Shown here in pieces: positions 58,911 through 64,000 of a stretch of DNA of 64,000 nt. Origin of the DNA: Paracentrotus lividus (Eukaryota > Echinodermata > Echinoidea > Camarodonta > Echinidae). The position numbers and the translations under genes are program-made. Below the pieces are notes generated by a model. That model was not told the origin of the DNA. It worked only from the letters and a program-made list of their open reading frames with translations, and searched no databases. The stretch is taken from contig CALNVZ010003430.1 of assembly GCA_940671915.1 (NCBI GenBank), positions 21,105,628 through 21,169,627 on the forward strand, written 5' to 3'. Numbering within the stretch: the first letter of the stretch is position 1; every line of letters starts with the position of its first letter.

Positions 58911-60090
58911 TTAGTTCCTGGATATGTGGCGAGTAATGGCGAATTTTGAGTGTAATTATTTGTCACTGTTCGAGTTTTTCCGTCCCCCTGTCGTAGTCGT
59001 TGTGGTGACATGAAATCTCCGCGCTTGTCATAACCACTAGACACCGGAGGTAGATAGTGGGAATAAGAAACATAGTCTGATATAGACTGGATAAGAAATA
59101 GACAAGAGAGAGAGAAGACGAAAGAAATAAGAAAGAAAATTAATGTGTTATTAAAATGGCACTGTCAAGAAATTGAGAGACTTATAAAGTGAGATAAAGA
59201 AAGAGATAGTTAGAGAAGAGAACTTTTTTTCACAGCTTCACTTCAATCGCAAAAATTCGGCTAGTTTACCCCTCGGGCGAGCTCGGGATCGTTTGATTAT
59301 TCCCCTTCCGGACATCTTCTTTTCCAAGAATTCGATTTACGTATGCAGCTCACATGAGCGCAGGACGAGACCAATTTCTGGATCCTTTCTTGCTTACCAT
59401 AACCGAACCTTTCCGCCTGCCAAAGTCACGCGTTCCGAAAAGAAACACTTGGGTTCCCCGTTACATTAACGCATACAGTTTTATCCCGGCGCTGCGGTTC
59501 GCTTCGCAAGTGTGTTTTCATAAAAACGCCACTGTAACAGTTCCGCACGTACTTTCTCGTCTTCGTACGATAGTAAACTTGAGCATTAAAAAGTATGAGA
59601 CGAAAATACAGGGATGCAAGACCTCGGTAATCTCGTCACAAGCAAACCGAGGCCGCGTAAATATATACGAGGGGAAAGCTCCGAGGCCTAATATGCATAT
59701 TATCCAGTTTCATTCTTTTGAATTCAGATCGCCCTTTCTCATCGTGTAGTCATTAATGGCGGTCAACGGTATTCACGCAATTACATGTATCAAAATGAAA
59801 GCTTCGTGCGTCTGGAGGGACGGGAATATGCGAAAGGAATGGGTTATTGACATAATAAAAATTGCCATCTGAAGATTGAAAAAAATAGTCAACTGCTGGG
59901 ATTCGACCGAGTTATTGGCGCAAGTATACGGCAACGCATTTTACCACTTGACCCAAAGTCCTAAAATAATGTCAAACATAATACATATTTTTAAATAAAT
60001 TTTTTGTTTGATTTTCCGTTACTGCCTCGAGACTTCTGGAGACGTTCGTGATGTCTCCTGGACCGTCTGCTGAGACTCAAGTCCACAAAC
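58911..60090. other. Unassigned GC-richer stretch
   Basis: It contains a 131-codon ATG ORF at 59354-59749 (MSAGRDQFLDPFLLTITEPF then basic residues) that I cannot match to any family. There is no clear Kozak or splice context, so it is left unassigned. A tRNA-like relic on the minus strand lies at about 59894-59965 (GGTCAAGTGGTAAAATGC and GGTCGAATCCC). Confidence 0.4.
59894..59965 (-). pseudogene. tRNA-like relic
   Basis: On the minus strand, GGGTCAAGTGGTAAAATGCG resembles a D arm/A box, and CTCGGTCGAATCCCAGC resembles a T arm with one base missing. Acceptor and anticodon stems do not pair convincingly, so it is not a functional tRNA. It may be a tRNA pseudogene or SINE head. Confidence 0.35.
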
Positions 60091-60106
60091 CCTTCCCGCA
60101 AGAGGT

Positions 60107-60190
60107 ATACTTAGCGTAATGTCGCCTTCCCGCAATGGCAACGCGTATAACGTAGTGCCTTCTTGCGGAAAGCGACCATTGCGCTAATTA
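60107..60190. repeat. ~85-bp inverted repeat
   Basis: TTAGCGTAATGTCGCCTTCC near 60111 mirrors GGAAAGCGACCATTGCGCTAA near 60168-60188. A further pair is CGCAAGAGG/CTTCTTGCGG. It is a small palindrome in otherwise unassigned sequence. Confidence 0.55.
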
Positions 60191-62539
60191 ACATTCTTGA
60201 GTAAGAAGGTGACTATTTCATGGGCAGTGAGATAGGCTTGGTCATCTCTTTGTGTCAAATACAACAATAACTATGTACCATCTATAATGTTTCGTGTTGT
60301 TATCTACGGTAGATAGTAAAGTACTGTAAGTATACGGTCGGGACACCGTAATTTATCTCAAAGTGGCTTTGTATCATCACAAGTAAGAGCCTATGGTTCG
60401 AGACAAGTAATGAGGAAGCAACTATGCCGTAGACAATTAACCCCCTGGACCAACTTAACCCCCCCAGTTAATACGGGTGGGGTAGATTTTTGAATGGGGT
60501 AATTGTCTGAGAGTAGTTTAAATGTCCTAGAACAGATTAAGACACTTAAGCTAAGAGCCAGAAAGATCGTTACTCATAAATACCATTCTAATGGAGTTTT
60601 AATGTCATATTCCCTAAATACGCGACTGTGGCTTGCACGGCGCAAGGACTATCGTCACTGAGCGTATTACCGATTGCAACTAAAAGAATCCGAAATCCAT
60701 GTTTGTCTGTTTCGCGCTTGAGATTGAGATACTCCTATCGAGATAATTTGCTGTATTTGTCATGTCTGTCGTGATTGTTAGCTTTCGTTAAGGAGTAATA
60801 CCCGTAAGCTTGCAAATTGTATTCATTGGAAGAAGAAGCTATGGAAAATCAAAGATTAATAGGCAAAACAACGTATACGAGTAATTAGCATGTGGATAAT
60901 TTGAAGATGCATGTGAGACCGAAAGACAATCGTCCAACAATTTTCCCCCTCCTTTCTCTCTCTTTCTCTCTCCGTGGTTGCTTTTATAGTAGATATGGAT
61001 ATTTATAAAAGTAAGAGAGAGAGAGTGAGAGTGAGAGAGGAGAGAGAGGGAGAGAAGGGAGAGGAGAGAGGGAGAAAAAAGTGAGAGGGGCTAGGAAGGG
61101 GAAAGCCCGTCATCAAGCCCTGCTCATCTGCTAAGCAACTCAGATTTAATTTTTCTCAGAAACTCCGTTGCCTTACATCACAGCCTGAGTCTGCTTGCAT
61201 GCTAGGAGAATGACGTCACAGGAAATGATCGGAAAAGAAAACTTCTCCCTCCGAAATAACCCGCGTAATAAAATACTTGATCTATCGGCTGTGGCGATAA
61301 CTTTTTTTTTTCTTTTGCTGATACACAGAGGCAGGATGCTGTATATAGGAAAATGTCATGGTGCACTCCAATGCCTAAGGAAGCGGCGTGTTAAAAAAAA
61401 TGTTGCTTTAAAATTAATTTTGTTCAAATCATGACGCATACAATTCAGTAAAAAACAATTTAGAATCTGTTTCAATATATTTGTGAGTTTGTGTGTGTGT
61501 GTGTTGTGCTGTGTGTGTGTAAGGGAGAGAGAGGAGGGAGAGACTGAGATGAGCGAGAAAGATGCAGGGAGAAAGAGAAGGTAGAAAATAATTAATAATA
61601 TACATATATATATATATTTATATATATATATATTTTTTATTTATATATTATATATATTTTAACAAAATATCCAAATATCCAAATATCTTTGTCTCACAAA
61701 ATAAATATAATAAGGAAGGTAACAAAAGCCAAGCACATGCCCTTTTGATGAAAGAGGGTGAGAAAGACCAACCATAGATAAATGAGGAGATAAGATGGTA
61801 GAGTCACCTAAAGTACACATAATGACATAGTGAGCAATGATTTGTAAAAAGGAACAGCTGCAAAAGATATACAGCAGACAGATTATATCAGCTACATCTG
61901 TCCTCTGTGCTAAGCCTAAATTTGTAAATCAGTTGGATTGTATTTTGCACTTATCAATGTGTGAGGACACACCACACATCCCACAACCTCACACACGAAA
62001 AAAAAAGATTATTCATAAGTCACTTTAACGACAATAACCTTAAAATTAACCATTCAAGGGCAGTAACAAGGTAACTATATGTTCTAAAACAAAAGGATTG
62101 GAATGCATTTTTGTTGCCATAATCATGCCGTAATATTCCTGAACAAAGACTAAAACAACATAATCTCATAAGTGAAGGAAGAATGTGCATTAAAGATAAC
62201 CTAATCACGGGTTATCCATATAGACTTGGGTGAAGTGATAATGGTTAAAAAAGTGCAGATTTGACTATTTCCTTTATTTCATTTCCCACTTCGAAAAACC
62301 GCATATTGTTTCAAGACATCATTTTACGTCTACTGTAAGGATAGGCAAGGTCCGCTCACTTATATCGCAAATTATCTGCACGCCACCCGGTGAGGCACTG
62401 CACATTTTCGCAACATGCATTCAATTCTCTAACCAATTGTGGTAATTGACAGTGGCTGTGAATACGGAGCATGTGTAATTCCCATACAGTAGTGAAAATT
62501 CTTACTGTCGCACGTAAAGCTCACGGCTGGCTGGCTCGG
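60191..62539. other. Non-coding stretch with simple repeats
   Basis: It contains a GA-rich tract at 61010-61090, (GT)n near 61490-61522, a GAGA tract to 61580, and an (AT)n region at 61598-61665. No exon is recognised. ORFs at 61195 and 61837 lack support. Confidence 0.5.
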
Positions 62540-62546
62540 TATATAA
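62540..62546 (+). promoter_or_regulatory. TATA-box candidate
   Basis: TATATAAG lies in a GC-richer context (GGCTGGCTGGCTCGG before it, CCGCGTG after it), which is unusual in this AT-rich window. Transcription would start about 62570. The first ATG, at 62638, opens only an 8-residue frame (MHLKKNNP), so any coding start would lie in a later exon. No transcript evidence is available here. Confidence 0.3.
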
Positions 62547-62679
62547 GCCGCGTGAAATCTCTTTAAGAGCGAGTTTTTCTGTGGAATTGCCTGAAAGCCT
62601 GCTTTTTATTTGATGTGTGCTTGGCTTGGCAGCGAACATGCACCTGAAGAAGAACAACCCATGACAGCCACTCTCTTAT

Positions 62680-63330
62680 CTAGCTTAGGCCATCCCTCTC
62701 CTGCTCTTCTCTCTTTATCTATTTGTATCGTTCTGGTTCTCTCTTCCAGCTCGTAAGCCCACATCTCCCTGGTCTCTTATATTCACACTTTTCTTTCACT
62801 CTCAGCCTCCCTCTCTCTCCTCTCTAATAATCTACATTTCTCTCCTCATACACATATCACTCTCAGTTATAATCTCTCCCCGTCTCTCCCCATTCCTCTT
62901 TTTTTAAATACAGATTCCCATTCTTTCTCTCTCGTCTCTCTCTCTCCTTCTCTCTTCTCTCTCTCTCTCTCACACACACACACATCACAAGTCCACACAC
63001 ATTCACACTACCACACACACACACACCACACACACACACACACACACCACACACGACACACACACTCTCCTTTCTGGTCCTTTTGGTTTGTATTTTTCTG
63101 GTCCCATCATATCTCTCTATTATATCATCCTTCCGTGCGAGCTCTGTCCTCAGTTTTCTCTTTTCTTACTGGCCTTAATCAGCATATTCCCTCCCTCTCT
63201 CTCTGTAATAATTTTTGTAACCTTTAGTTCCCTTAACGTCTCCCTCCGCTCACCCCCCGCTCTCTCTCTCTCTCTCTTCTCTTCCGATTATCGTTCCAAT
63301 ACCGCTTCATCCTCTTCCATCCCATTTCTT
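62680..63330. repeat. CT-rich low-complexity region with (CA)n core
   Basis: Long TCTC/CTCC-rich sequence with (TC)n at about 62925-62970 and (CA)n at about 62970-63066, followed by more CT-rich sequence. ORFs on both strands (Cys/Val-Arg on minus, Ser/Leu on plus) are composition artefacts. Confidence 0.85.
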
Positions 63331-64000
63331 TTATTACCATTTCTCCTCGACTTCACACGTTCTTCGTTGCAACTTTCCAACCGTTTTCCCATGTTTCATT
63401 CAAGGTACATAATTTATTGTATCCACTTAGAAAACCCAGTCTTTCAAACGCAAGCACGTATCTTCTTCTTAGAAGCAATGTTACAAGACCCGCTTCCTTT
63501 GAAACGCTCTAACTATTCATGCAAAGATCAAAAGGGTGGGTAACTCATGTTCTAGAAGTGAAGCACTGGCGTCCCTATGGGGCCACCATAATTTGTCATT
63601 TCAGGCATGATATATTTTGGTCATTTTGAATCCCTCGCTTTCCCGACACCAAGAACGTCAATTCCAGAGAAAGCTCACTCTGGTTACAAAATCGACTTCT
63701 TTGAACCTTATCGTTCTTGATTAACCAAGAGGTAGAAGCTATAAGCATCATTATTGTTACCATTAAGCATGTATTTCTTCAAGGGACAGTTGAAGATATT
63801 CCAAGAAGACTCTTTGAAATGGTGAGCTTTGAAAAGCACTACTCGTCACGTCTTGCTTGTGAAAACATAATACGCACTTTCTTGAAAACGCATAAAACTT
63901 TCGTTCCACGGTTACTGTTAATTACAATCCAGAGGGTATTAACGAACTTATATTGTAAAGAGTATAAATGAGATAGCATCGCTATAACGGCTCTAAGCAA
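63331..64000. other. Unassigned stretch at window end
   Basis: An 84-codon ORF at 63717-63971 reads smoothly (ends NLYCKEYK) but has no recognised domain and no splice signals that decide it. I leave it unassigned. Confidence 0.4.

Noticed and set aside
62863..63063. Minus-strand Cys/Val-rich ORF
   Set aside because: Translation of (CA)n and (TC)n simple repeats.

Overview
This is animal nuclear DNA. It is AT-rich and intron-dominated, with very low coding density, canonical spliceosomal junctions, and a dense load of palindromic (foldback) repeats, tRNA-derived SINE sequence and decayed LINEs. The repeat repertoire suggests a sea urchin or a related marine deuterostome: a '...CCTCCGCCACCGAAGG...' element with a (GTCC)n tract, short palindromes with GGGCCCATTGCA-type ends, and LINE/SINE tails ending in GCGCTATATAA followed by (ATT)n. 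That assignment comes from memory of such repeats, not from a search. A 24-base run of N at 12553-12576 is an assembly gap.

Host coding content is small. Two good plus-strand exons are visible: an internal exon at 29771-29889 and a 708-nt terminal exon ending in a stop at 37283-37285. They are phase-compatible and probably belong to one gene encoding a Ser/Pro-rich, probably disordered protein tail; I do not recognise the protein. A TATA-type promoter candidate lies at 62540. Almost all other ORFs are chance or lie in repeats.

Layout. 1-1300: no gene. 1300-4330: a ~165-bp tandem array interrupted by two separate insertions, a 1.65-kb terminal-inverted-repeat element with an apparent 9-bp target duplication and a 170-bp palindrome with a TTA duplication. 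4885-6601: two more foldback elements. 7385-9990: a ~225-bp tandem array of about ten units, one of which carries a 0.4-kb foldback insertion. 13345-13990: the (GTCC)n element. 15448-16788: a 1.34-kb mariner-like palindrome. 18.5-27.8 kb: mostly unstructured. 27848-28426: a 579-bp foldback with TTAA ends. 29.7-37.3 kb: the gene, with several repeats in the intron. 37.3-48.9 kb: probable 3' UTR, then intergenic DNA with short palindromes and three copies of a TGGTCTAAT-rich inverted repeat. 48932-53863: a 4.9-kb long-inverted-repeat element with two dead LINE fragments in its centre. 56-58.7 kb: a GC-richer degenerate gag-like ORF region preceded by a GATCGAT-rich array. 59-64 kb: unknown sequence, simple repeats and the promoter candidate.

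The most interesting material is the set of nested, non-autonomous inverted-repeat elements. Because two of them sit inside tandem arrays, the neighbouring array units act as empty-site references, so the target duplications can be read from this window alone. No cooperating gene system (operon, defence island or biosynthetic cluster) is present.
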